DNA of 27,495 nucleotides, taken from positions 1 to 27,495 of the forward strand of contig JAMCPC010000068.1 of assembly GCA_023379725.1 (NCBI GenBank), written 5' to 3'. A program made the translations under genes and the position numbers. Shown piece by piece: positions 16,484-23,823 of the stretch (positions are counted from its first letter, which is position 1; every line of letters begins with the position of its first letter). Below the pieces are notes generated by a model. It was not told the DNA's origin, did not search any database, and saw nothing but the letters and a program-made list of their open reading frames with translations. Source of the stretch: Actinomycetota bacterium. GTDB lineage: Bacteria > Actinomycetota > Acidimicrobiia > Acidimicrobiales > JAMCPL01.

Positions 16484-16759
16484 ATGATCGCGGGTAGTAT
16501 TGCTCTTAGTTATGAACAGGATAATCCTTCAATAAGAATTATGGACGACTCAGCTGAAGCAGTCGAACTCAAGATCGGATTACATGTCGAAGTGCGCGAC
16601 AGGTATCAGGGTACATGGTCACGCGGCTTTGAAATCTCAGCCATAGAAGACAACGGCTACAGGATTAAACGCATATCCGATGGAGCCATTCTACCCGGGA
16701 CATTCAGTGCAGAAGAGATACGACCAAGCAGACGACATCAAGGCCTCTGGTGGTACTAG
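16484..16759 (+). CDS. Small conserved actinobacterial protein ending in LWWY
   Basis: 91 residues from the ATG at 16484, or 72 from the ATG at 16541; the start is unsettled because neither has a Shine-Dalgarno. The conserved-looking part is VELKIGLHVEVRDRYQGTW, then FEISAIEDNGYRIKRISDGAILPGTF and the terminal RRHQGLWWY. The alternating beta pattern with W and G fits an SH3- or Tudor-like small barrel. I recall similar short proteins ending in LWWY in actinobacteria, with no assigned function. It follows recO and converges with the GYD gene, with only 15 nt between the two stops. Confidence 0.7.
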   Translation: MIAGSIALSYEQDNPSIRIMDDSAEAVELKIGLHVEVRDRYQGTWSRGFEISAIEDNGYRIKRISDGAILPGTFSAEEIRPSRRHQGLWWY

Positions 16760-16774
16760 TGGTGGTACTAACCA

Positions 16775-17062
16775 CTAACCCTCTACCGCATTGAGGAACT
16801 TATCCACAGGAATCGCAGCTAGGGTCTGAGTCTTCAGAGTACCTCGTGCACCGAGTGAAACTGCCACCTTCATGACGGTCTCCAGATCGGGGGCTTCCAG
16901 GACGGTGCAAAAATCGTACTGCCCACTGACTGCCCACTGCTGCAACACCTTTGCTCCCATCTCGGATACTTCGGAATTCACTTCCAGCAATCTCCTTGGG
17001 TTGGCTTTCAGCGTAGCCATACCATCTGGTCCTAGCGTAGATAACATGATAAAGGTAGCCAT
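16775..17062 (-). CDS. GYD-domain protein
   Basis: 95 residues from the ATG at 17062 (MATFIMLSTLGPDG). The frame is open upstream to 17140, but TATGCT sits 7 nt before the internal ATG and the upstream residues are unlike the family. The single domain matches the GYD family (small ferredoxin-like fold): LSTLGPDGMATLKANPRRL..., then AVSGQYDFCTVLEAPDLETVMKVAVSLGARGTLKTQTL. The usual GxYD core reads GQYD. The biochemical role of GYD proteins is not established. It lies 173 nt after nadA on the same strand. Confidence 0.8.
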   Translation of the reverse strand: MATFIMLSTLGPDGMATLKANPRRLLEVNSEVSEMGAKVLQQWAVSGQYDFCTVLEAPDLETVMKVAVSLGARGTLKTQTLAAIPVDKFLNAVEG

Positions 17063-17069
17063 AAAACAA

Positions 17070-17075
17070 AGCATA
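17070..17075 (-). promoter_or_regulatory. -10 element TATGCT before the GYD gene
   Basis: TATGCT on the minus strand is 7 nt before the ATG at 17062, with no Shine-Dalgarno between. This is the same leaderless arrangement as at pgi and sufC and fixes the start of the GYD gene. Confidence 0.45.
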
Positions 17076-17190
17076 GCACACTGTTCGCAACCTATCTGCA
17101 AATAGATATGCCATTGGAGATGTCCCAAATACACCCCCACCTTCCTGGGTTCTGGCAGTGAAATTACGCCTATTGCTGGCCGGATAACAC

Positions 17191-17213
17191 CACGCTATTT
17201 ATCACGCTATTTA
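17191..17213. repeat. Direct repeat, two 11-bp copies
   Basis: CACGCTATTTA at 17191-17201 and 17203-17213 (period 12 bp), just downstream of the nadA stop. No function is evident. Confidence 0.7.
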
Positions 17214-17235
17214 GATATTCAACGGATAGGCACTC

Positions 17236-18345
17236 TTAGGAAATAGACAGCATTCTGTCCAGCGCCAGTCGTGCACCTTCAGCTACTTCTTCCTCTACAG
17301 TAATTCTATTTCGAACCTCCCCCTCTACCAATCCCTCCAGTACCCAGCAAAGATGCGGCGGATCAATCCTAAACATCGTAGAACAGGGACAGACCAGAGG
17401 ATCAAGTGATACTACGTTCTTGTCTGGATGCTCGTTAGCCAGACGATTGACCAGATGGATTTCGGTTCCAACAGCTATATCCGTGCCCTCAGGGGCTTGA
17501 TCAATAGTTTTTATGATGAAGTCCGTCGAGCCAACCGCATCAGCAAGCTCTACTACTTCATGGGGGCATTCTGGATGAACTACCACTATACCACCTGGAT
17601 GTGCATCGCGAAACGATTTTACCTGATCTACCGTAAAACGCTGATGTACTGAACAATACCCCTTCCAGAGAAGAACGGTACTCTCTTTAATTGCCTGTTC
17701 GTCAAGGCCACCATTGTCAAGTCTGGGATCATACAGTGCCATGTCTCGTGCCTCATATCCAAGCTGGAAGGCCGTATTACGTCCGAGATGCTGGTCCGGC
17801 ACGAAGAGCACCTTTTTGGAATCACTACCCCTCAGTGGCTCCAGTGCCCAAGAAAGCACCGCTCGCGCATTGGAGGACGTACAGACAGAGCCACCCCTGC
17901 GTCCGACAAAGTTCTTTAGACTGGCCGCTGAATTGATATATGTAATCGGTACAAAATTATCTATATCAGCCACACGTGAGAACTCCTCCCAGGCCAATTC
18001 GACATCTTCGGTATCTGCCATATCGGCCATCGAGCATCCTGCATTCAGATCGGGTAAGATCACCTGCTGATCCGGCCCTGTAATGATATCGGCCGCCTCA
18101 GCCATAAAGTGAACTCCGCAAAAGACGATGTACTTTGCAGTATTGCTGGCAGCAGCGAATCTTGACAGCGCCAAAGAGTCTCCTCTTGAATCAGCCCATT
18201 TCATCACCTCATCGCGCTGGTAATGATGGCCAAGTATGAGCAACGAGTCGCCTAAGCGCTCTTTAGCCGCTCCTATCCTGGCATCCAGCTCTTGGGGGGA
18301 TGCATTGGTGTAGCTCTCTCCGAGTTGTTTCTGTAATCTAATCAT
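17236..18345 (-). CDS. nadA: Quinolinate synthase
   Basis: 369 residues. NadA condenses iminoaspartate with dihydroxyacetone phosphate to quinolinate in NAD biosynthesis and carries one [4Fe-4S] cluster. The expected three cysteine ligands are C76 (VFCGVHFMAE), C155 (SVCTSSNA) and C260 (VVHPECPHEV). Other marks are GHHYQRDEV, DLNAGCSMAD, PDQHLGRNTA, KGYCSVHQRF and GTEIHLVNRLA. The start ATG at 18345 has AAGGGG 8 nt upstream. The gene stands alone: no nadB or nadC is nearby, so the iminoaspartate source is elsewhere. It has its own promoter and a highly structured leader. Its Fe-S cluster would depend on the suf genes further along. Confidence 0.97.
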   Translation of the reverse strand: MIRLQKQLGESYTNASPQELDARIGAAKERLGDSLLILGHHYQRDEVMKWADSRGDSLALSRFAAASNTAKYIVFCGVHFMAEAADIITGPDQQVILPDLNAGCSMADMADTEDVELAWEEFSRVADIDNFVPITYINSAASLKNFVGRRGGSVCTSSNARAVLSWALEPLRGSDSKKVLFVPDQHLGRNTAFQLGYEARDMALYDPRLDNGGLDEQAIKESTVLLWKGYCSVHQRFTVDQVKSFRDAHPGGIVVVHPECPHEVVELADAVGSTDFIIKTIDQAPEGTDIAVGTEIHLVNRLANEHPDKNVVSLDPLVCPCSTMFRIDPPHLCWVLEGLVEGEVRNRITVEEEVAEGARLALDRMLSIS

Positions 18346-18454
18346 GTTCTGAACCCCTTTTCTGGGGAGGGTTTCGAAAAAAGTCGGCGAAAGAGCCTGG
18401 CCCCTTTCGCGGGGATGTCGACCTCGAAACCGAAGCTAATAATCCAGGTTAGTC
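18346..18454 (-). promoter_or_regulatory. Structured nadA 5' leader: candidate attenuator or riboswitch
   Basis: On the minus strand the leader of about 109 nt can fold into a long hairpin. The outer stem is GGTTTCGA (18431-18424) with TCGAAACC (18377-18370). A middle stem is GGTCG (18423-18419) with CGACT (18386-18382). The inner stem is GCGAAAG (18410-18404) with CTTTCGC (18393-18387), with an 8-nt 5' bulge. Directly after the middle/inner stem comes a run of six U (18382-18377), so these two stems alone would be an intrinsic terminator, while the outer stem pairs across the U-run. A second hairpin, CCCC-agaaaa-GGGG (18367-18354), buries the AAGGGG Shine-Dalgarno. NAD-binding riboswitches upstream of nadA are known in other phyla; I cannot match this leader to them by eye. 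Confidence 0.55.
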
Positions 18455-18460
18455 TCTATT

Positions 18461-18489
18461 ATTATATCATGCATTAGATAAGAATGCAA
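18461..18489 (-). promoter_or_regulatory. Sigma-A-type promoter for nadA
   Basis: TTGCAT (18489-18484), a 17-nt spacer and a perfect TATAAT (18466-18461) on the minus strand. Transcription should start near 18454. Confidence 0.65.
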
Positions 18490-18530
18490 CCACCAGTCGC
18501 TCTGATGCTTCACTGACGAAAGTGCTCCCG

Positions 18531-18637
18531 TCTTGGCGCATAGATACTTATGACAGGCTAAACTTGCACGGTGGTGGCCATCTCTTAGAGCGACATACCC
18601 TCATCTTGGCGCATGGACACCTATGACAGGCTAAACT
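18531..18637 (+). repeat. Two 34-bp direct repeats, the second forming the promoter region of a small ORF
   Basis: Copies at 18531-18564 and 18604-18637 (73 bp apart) match at about 31 of 34 positions. Both start tcttggcgca and end tatgacaggctaaact. TAAACT at the end of copy 2 is 6 nt before the ATG at 18644 and can serve as a -10, while copy 1 has no ORF behind it. An inverted repeat GTCGCTCT (18496-18503) / AGAGCGAC (18587-18594) encloses copy 1. The set could be a duplicated promoter or regulator-binding site, or a short structured RNA; which one is open. Confidence 0.75.
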
Positions 18638-18643
18638 AATGCC

Positions 18644-18778
18644 ATGAAGGGTAAAATTAAAAAAGTTGGAAAACCATTGGGAGCTACCTTTGGACTACTA
18701 GGCGCGATGGCAGCTATATGGTGGTTTGCTTTCAAGCCACGTAAATCCAAGAAAGCCTCTAGTCAAGATTCTGATTGA
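18644..18778 (+). CDS. 44-residue single-pass membrane peptide
   Basis: The sequence begins MKGKIKKVGKPLGATFGLLG, continues AMAAIWWFAFKPRKSKK and ends SQDSD. It has a basic N-terminus, one hydrophobic helix (about residues 12-31, with a WW pair), a basic patch and an acidic tail. The likely start is leaderless, with TAAACT 6 nt upstream inside the second 34-bp repeat. The last 20 nt overlap tail-to-tail with the end of the debranching-enzyme gene on the other strand. Family unknown; a small membrane protein is likely from composition. Confidence 0.6.
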   Translation: MKGKIKKVGKPLGATFGLLGAMAAIWWFAFKPRKSKKASSQDSD

Positions 18779-20906
18779 CCATCCTGAATCCGGTACGGTG
18801 CTCCATGCCCGAAGGAAGGCCATCTACTGATGTATTCTGCCCATCGGTATCAATGGTAATTCGAGTACCAGCAATTGGAATACCGATGACCTTGAGGTAA
18901 TCCATTCCGGGAGGCAACACTGGTTTCACCCATATCTCTCCAGAAGTAGCTAGCGGCTCTAGTCCGAGCAGGCTCCGCAGGCACAATAGCGGGGCACCTG
19001 ATGCCCATGCCTGCGGAGAGCACGAGGTGGGATAAGGAATAGGGGTATCCAGCTCGCTACGTGCCAAACCACTATACAGCTCCGGCAACCTCCCCCCCAT
19101 ACGTTCCGCTGCATCCAGGAGAGACGATATTACCTCCACAGACTGATCGGTGAAACCATAACGCATTAATCCTGCAGCAGCTATTGCAGTATCGTGAGGC
19201 CATACCGAACCGCAGTGATAGCTCAGAGGGTTGTACCCCCCCATGGAATCAGCGAGGGTGCGGATTCCCCATCCACTTAACATATCCGAACTTAACAACC
19301 TCTTGGCCACTTCACCGGCTTTATCCTCGTCTACTATACCTGTCCACAGACAATGGCCTATATTAGACGTAAGGGAATCTATGGGATGACCGTCCGCATC
19401 AAGGCCGACTGCATACCACCCTTTATCCTCTAACCAAAAATCTCTGTTGAATCGCTCTTTCAGGTCGGCAGCCTTAGCACTGTATATCTGCCACAAATTT
19501 TCGTCTCCCCACACTTTGGCAATCCTTGCTCTGGCACGATAGGCGGCATATACATAGCCCTGTACCTCGCAGAGTGATATTGGAGGCTCAGCTACTCTCC
19601 CATCGGCATATCTGATCCCGTCCCATGAATCCTTCCAACCCTGATTTTTGAGACCCCTGTCAGTCTGACGCATGTATTCCACATAACCATCCCGATTCTT
19701 GTCGCCAAATCGCTCTATCCAGTCTATAGCTCTATCCACATTGGGGAGGATATCTTCAATGGCCTCCTTGGCCATTCCCCAGCGCAACAATTCGCCCACC
19801 AGCATGACAAAGAGTGGAGTAGCATCTACCGTTCCATAGTAGATTGAACCACCTCCCAGTGAGAGTGAAGCGGCCTCTCCAAAACGCATTTCATGAAGTA
19901 TCCTACCAGGTTCTTCTTCTGTCCTGGGATTGACCTCCTTCCCCTGAAAGCGTGCCAGGGTCTGTACTACACCAAGCGCCATATCTGAATCGAATATGAG
20001 AGACATCCACGCCGTTATAAGAGAATCGCGGCCAAATACAGTCATAAACCACGGTGCCCCGGCAGCAACTACAGCTCTGTCAGGATAATCTGGGTCAAAG
20101 ATACGAAGGGCACCCAGATCCTCCACACTTCTGTTTATAGTTCTGTTAAATGACTGACTTCCGCTATCGACCTGAGGAACCAACTTTCTCCAATTTGCCA
20201 AGCGCTCCGATGGAGTTGCGTTCTCTATAGGACTGCCGCATGTATACCTTGGCTGTATATCCTTACCATCCATAATAGGATGCACCTCTATACACAGATT
20301 CCAGTGTCCCTTAGCTGGCACGATTACTTCAAAACTGGCCACATCTCTACTAACTCTCGTCGGCAGCGGATAGAACTTTACTCCGGTTCCCCTGGAAAAG
20401 GCACCATGACGAAAAGAGAACACCATCCTATCTTCATTCGTATCAAGGCTGATATCTTGACCTGAATCTCCAGCTCTCCCCTCCTTCACTGCAAACAAAT
20501 TAGCAAAATCGGAATAAAGCATAATATCGAGCGAACAATAGGTAGGTTCATCATTAAAATTGCGTATCTCGATATCCTCTCTCATTCCATTACCCAGATG
20601 GCGTGCCCTGGTGACCAGTAGCGTTGGCGGAGCACCTCCCGGCGGTGGCAATGGCCTGGAAACGAATACGGCCGAGAATGGTTCGCTACTGGAGACACCG
20701 AGTCCCTCTAACCTGCTCTCATTAACAGCTATTTCATAACGCGAAACCAGTCTGGTATCCCTGAAAAAGAGCCCTTGAGCGCTGTTTTGCAAGATATCCC
20801 CATTGGGTTCACTTATCGAGAAGGTGGTCTCTTCCACGAGCGTGACCAATGATTGCATAGACCCCATGGACACATTTACTCCAGTCGCATTCCATTGATC
20901 AGTCAT
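18759..20906 (-). CDS. Glycogen debranching-type enzyme (amylo-alpha-1,6-glucosidase family)
   Basis: 715 residues. The N-terminal beta domain (about 1-260) has FSISEPNGDIL..QGLFFRDTRLVSRYEI, the mark of bacterial proteins with a GDE_N_bis-type domain. The C-terminal (alpha/alpha)6 barrel holds APWFMTVFGRDSLITAW (about 280-296), GKEVNPRTEEEPGRILHEMRFGE, QGWKDSWDGIRYADG and NPLSYHCGSVWPHDTAIAAAG. These match the amylo-alpha-1,6-glucosidase group, which removes alpha-1,6 branches of glycogen or trims related glucans; the exact substrate cannot be read. The start at 20906 lacks a Shine-Dalgarno. It is divergent from sufC. Confidence 0.88.
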   Translation of the reverse strand: MTDQWNATGVNVSMGSMQSLVTLVEETTFSISEPNGDILQNSAQGLFFRDTRLVSRYEIAVNESRLEGLGVSSSEPFSAVFVSRPLPPPGGAPPTLLVTRARHLGNGMREDIEIRNFNDEPTYCSLDIMLYSDFANLFAVKEGRAGDSGQDISLDTNEDRMVFSFRHGAFSRGTGVKFYPLPTRVSRDVASFEVIVPAKGHWNLCIEVHPIMDGKDIQPRYTCGSPIENATPSERLANWRKLVPQVDSGSQSFNRTINRSVEDLGALRIFDPDYPDRAVVAAGAPWFMTVFGRDSLITAWMSLIFDSDMALGVVQTLARFQGKEVNPRTEEEPGRILHEMRFGEAASLSLGGGSIYYGTVDATPLFVMLVGELLRWGMAKEAIEDILPNVDRAIDWIERFGDKNRDGYVEYMRQTDRGLKNQGWKDSWDGIRYADGRVAEPPISLCEVQGYVYAAYRARARIAKVWGDENLWQIYSAKAADLKERFNRDFWLEDKGWYAVGLDADGHPIDSLTSNIGHCLWTGIVDEDKAGEVAKRLLSSDMLSGWGIRTLADSMGGYNPLSYHCGSVWPHDTAIAAAGLMRYGFTDQSVEVISSLLDAAERMGGRLPELYSGLARSELDTPIPYPTSCSPQAWASGAPLLCLRSLLGLEPLATSGEIWVKPVLPPGMDYLKVIGIPIAGTRITIDTDGQNTSVDGLPSGMEHRTGFRMVNQNLD

Positions 20907-20913
20907 CTATATA

Positions 20914-20937
20914 CCAACTTAGTCCATCCAACTTAGT
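20914..20937. repeat. Tandem 10-bp repeat before the debranching gene
   Basis: CCAACTTAGT at 20914-20923 and 20928-20937 (period 14 bp), 8 nt upstream of the debranching-enzyme start, between it and sufC. It could be a pair of regulator half-sites covering the promoter; that is inference. Confidence 0.5.
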
Positions 20938-20991
20938 TTGGCAAAGCATTATTTTTTCTAATCACTGTTGTGTAAATGATCTCCAATCCCC

Positions 20992-20997
20992 TAGAAT
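20992..20997 (+). promoter_or_regulatory. -10 element TAGAAT before sufC
   Basis: TAGAAT is 8 nt before the sufC ATG with no Shine-Dalgarno between, fitting a leaderless operon start. This makes sufC the first gene of the suf unit. Confidence 0.5.
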
Positions 20998-21005
20998 AGA
21001 TAAGT

Positions 21006-21821
21006 ATGGCATCTGAAAACAAAGGGCTCGACAAGGCAGCCTCATCGGGTAATCCAAGAGAATTACCAGGCAATACCGTACCCCTACTGGATATATCAGG
21101 ACTACACGCAGGTACGGAAACACAGGAAATACTTCATGGCATCGACCTGCAGGTAGAAGAGGGAGAGATAATAGCCATCATGGGGCCGAATGGATCCGGA
21201 AAATCTACGCTTGCAAATACCATACTGGGCAATCCGGAGTACGTAGTCAGCGCCGGCAAAATTATATACAAGGGGGAGGACATTACGAATTGGCCACCGG
21301 ATGTACGGGCAAAGTCCGGTATATTTATGGCTTTCCAGCACCCCGAATCCATCGAAGGGCTACCCGTCATACAGTTCTTGAAACAGGCTGTATCAGCACG
21401 TAGAACCACCGAAGTATCCGCTCTGGAAATACGTTTGGAGATCATGGAGTGGTTGAAAAAGCTGGGAATGAATGATGAATTCGCCACTCGCCATCTGAAT
21501 GAGGGTTTTTCGGGCGGAGAGCGCAAGAGAAATGAGATACTCCAGATGGCCCTGCTGGAGCCGGACCTGGCAATACTGGACGAGACCGATTCAGGCCTGG
21601 ACGTAGACGGACTGACCACGGTGGCATCTGGAGTAAAATCGATTATGGAACATCGCCCGCAGATGAGCACGGTAATCGTCACCCACTACGCTAAATTTCT
21701 CGAGCTGATAGAGCCCGATAGAACGGCAGTGATCGTAAACGGCACCGTGGTAGCTACCGGTGGTAGCGAACTGGCTATGGAGATAGACAGCAGCGGATAT
21801 GAAAGGTGGGATAGAGGATGA
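21006..21821 (+). CDS. sufC: Fe-S assembly ATPase SufC
   Basis: 271 residues. SufC is the ABC-type ATPase of the SufBCD scaffold that builds Fe-S clusters in the cytoplasm. Walker A is GPNGSGKST (60-68), the Q-loop is FQHPESIEGLP, the signature is SGGERKR (169-175) and Walker B is LAILDETDSGLD (188-199). The SufC-typical ETDSGLDVDGL is intact. The N-terminal ~25 residues are a short polar extension not usual in the family. It is first in the cluster, before sufS (52 nt), sufU and sufD. Confidence 0.95.
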   Translation: MASENKGLDKAASSGNPRELPGNTVPLLDISGLHAGTETQEILHGIDLQVEEGEIIAIMGPNGSGKSTLANTILGNPEYVVSAGKIIYKGEDITNWPPDVRAKSGIFMAFQHPESIEGLPVIQFLKQAVSARRTTEVSALEIRLEIMEWLKKLGMNDEFATRHLNEGFSGGERKRNEILQMALLEPDLAILDETDSGLDVDGLTTVASGVKSIMEHRPQMSTVIVTHYAKFLELIEPDRTAVIVNGTVVATGGSELAMEIDSSGYERWDRG

Positions 21822-21873
21822 GAGACACTGGGAGCAACAAAAATTAAGATAAGAATACATTTAAGATAGGACC

Positions 21874-23148
21874 ATGACAGATACAGATACAGATACAGAT
21901 ACAGCAACCGCTACAACGCAGCTCGACATAGAGCGCATCAAACAAGATTTTCCACTGCTCTCCAAAGGGTTTCATGGGGAATCAATTGTATACCTTGACT
22001 CTGCTGCGTCTTCTCAGCGCCCTTCATGCGTCATAGATGCCATGTCAGGTTATTACAATTACAGCCACGCAAATGTACACAGAGGTGTATACAAGCTGGC
22101 AGAGGAGGCTGACCGCTTGTATGAAAATGCAAGAATTACCGCAGGCAAGTTTGTTGGTGCCCCTGACCCTGCAAGGGAGATAGTATTCACCAAGAATGCC
22201 ACAGAAGCAATCAACTTAATCGCCTATTCGTGGGGTATGCATAGGCTGAACGAAGGGGATGTAGTAGTAGTTACTGAGATAGAACACCATGCGAACCTCG
22301 TACCTTGGATTATGCTTCACAAGGAGCGGGGGGTAGAGCTAAGGGTAATACCTATGCGAGACGATTACCTGCTCGACCTGGACAACCTGGAAGAGATGGT
22401 CGACGGAGCGAAACTCGTAGCCTGCACTCTGATGTCAAACGTACTTGGCACGATACCGCCATTCAAAAAAATAGCTGATGCAGCACATAGTGCCGGTGCA
22501 ATCGTGGTTGCCGATGGAGCTCAGTTGGTTCCCCATGCTCATGTGGACGTTAAAGAACTCGGCTGTGACTTTCTTGCATTTAGTGGACACAAGATGCTCG
22601 GGCCGACCGGCGTGGGCGTACTATGGGGTAAGGCAGAATTGCTTGATTCAATGCCCCCATTTATGGGTGGAGGCGGGATGATTCTTGATGTGAAATTCGA
22701 GGGTATAGTACCGGCTGAAATACCAACACGCTTTGAGGCTGGCACTCCACCCATTGCAGAGGCGGTAGGGCTTACCGCTGCAATAGAGTACCTGGACAAC
22801 ATAGGGATGAATAATATATGCCGTCATGACGCTGAATTGACCGCATATACCATCGACTCGCTCAAAGACACGTTTGGCAGGGACATTACCATCATGGGAC
22901 CTGATATCACCGAGGACAGGGGAGGCGTAATCTCCCTGGCACTAAAAGATATCCATCCTCACGATCTCGCTCAAGTACTCGACGAATCCAATGTATGCAT
23001 AAGGGCAGGCCATCACTGTGCGAAGCCGCTGATGCGCAGGTTGGGAACCAGCGCTACCGCCAGAGCCTCCTTCTACCTATACAACGACACTTCCGATGCC
23101 GATAGACTGATTGAAGCGTTGTCCAAAGCAGCTAGCATATTTGGATGA
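21874..23148 (+). CDS. sufS: Cysteine desulfurase SufS
   Basis: 424 residues. This PLP enzyme takes sulfur from cysteine and passes it to SufU. The PLP lysine is K240 in SGHKMLGPTGVGVLWG, and the persulfide cysteine is C382 in RAGHHCAKPLMRRLG, both intact. TEIEHHANLVPW and VADGAQLVPHAHVDV are further class marks. The N-terminus reads MTDTDTDTDTAT, coded by about four ACAGAT hexamers (21877-21903), a simple repeat that can vary in frame. TAAGAT 6 nt before the ATG may give a second, internal leaderless start. Confidence 0.96.
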   Translation: MTDTDTDTDTATATTQLDIERIKQDFPLLSKGFHGESIVYLDSAASSQRPSCVIDAMSGYYNYSHANVHRGVYKLAEEADRLYENARITAGKFVGAPDPAREIVFTKNATEAINLIAYSWGMHRLNEGDVVVVTEIEHHANLVPWIMLHKERGVELRVIPMRDDYLLDLDNLEEMVDGAKLVACTLMSNVLGTIPPFKKIADAAHSAGAIVVADGAQLVPHAHVDVKELGCDFLAFSGHKMLGPTGVGVLWGKAELLDSMPPFMGGGGMILDVKFEGIVPAEIPTRFEAGTPPIAEAVGLTAAIEYLDNIGMNNICRHDAELTAYTIDSLKDTFGRDITIMGPDITEDRGGVISLALKDIHPHDLAQVLDESNVCIRAGHHCAKPLMRRLGTSATARASFYLYNDTSDADRLIEALSKAASIFG

Positions 23149-23243
23149 GATGGGGTGAGATGGGAGGACTGGATTTGGACGAGATGGGATGGAGTGACTG
23201 GATTTGCAGGTATAAGAGGAATGGATTTGAAGGAAACGGCTAA
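23145..23243 (+). CDS. Possible 32-residue peptide overlapping the sufS stop
   Basis: The ATG overlaps the sufS stop as ATGA, the usual coupling arrangement. It encodes MRWGEMGGLDLDEMGWSDW followed by a basic tail. The stretch is G-rich and internally repeated (two versions of gagatggga..actggattt), so the ORF may be incidental. It would fill most of the 136-nt gap between sufS and sufU. No family is known. Confidence 0.2.
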   Translation: MRWGEMGGLDLDEMGWSDWICRYKRNGFEGNG

Positions 23244-23284
23244 CCGGATGTGGATAAAACAGCAGGATTGAAAGAGATAAAATT

Positions 23285-23782
23285 ATGAGCAGCTCAGGAC
23301 TTGAAGACCTGTACAGGGAGATTATTCTCGATCACTATCGCAACCCGCGTAACCGCGGAAGCATGGAGGTACCACCTTCGCAACGTGTGGAGGCATACAA
23401 TCCCCTCTGTGGCGACGAGGTAGTAGTATACCTGCTGGAAAATAATGGCGTACTTGAAGATGTGCGAATAGAGGGGCAGGGGTGTTCGATCAGCCAATCA
23501 TCGGCATCACTTATGTCAGCGGCTGTCAAAGGCAAGACTGTAGAGGAAACCAGGAAGATCATATCTGATTTCAAAAAATTGATGTCGATACATGAATCCA
23601 AGTTGGAGGATTCTACCGATGATACCCAGATGGATCTGGATCTGGATGCCATGGGTGAATTGGCGGCATTACAGGGGGTCGTCCGCTTCCCGGTAAGAAT
23701 AAAGTGTGCCATCCTAGCTTGGAACGCACTGGCTCAGGGATTGGACGAAATATCAGATGTTTCTACGGATAAAACCAAATAA
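23285..23782 (+). CDS. sufU: Fe-S sulfur-transfer/scaffold protein SufU
   Basis: 165 residues. SufU receives sulfur from SufS by zinc-ligand exchange. The expected ligands are present: C42 and D44 (NPLCGDEV), C67 (GQGCSISQSSAS) and C141 (RIKCAILAW). The insertion between strands that separates SufU from IscU is seen in GKTVEETRKIISDFKKLM. A modest Asp-rich stretch (about 109-122) lies before the C-terminal helix. It follows sufS and precedes sufD, consistent with one transcript. Confidence 0.95.
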   Translation: MSSSGLEDLYREIILDHYRNPRNRGSMEVPPSQRVEAYNPLCGDEVVVYLLENNGVLEDVRIEGQGCSISQSSASLMSAAVKGKTVEETRKIISDFKKLMSIHESKLEDSTDDTQMDLDLDAMGELAALQGVVRFPVRIKCAILAWNALAQGLDEISDVSTDKTK

Positions 23783-23823
23783 GTAGATTGGAAGCAGGCA
23801 ATTCACTCCCCCAATACCAAAAT

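Noticed and set aside
16464..16496. 10-codon leader peptide (MPIPIPYDRG) before the LWWY gene
   Set aside because: It starts 5 nt after the TATAAT, upstream of the expected transcript start.
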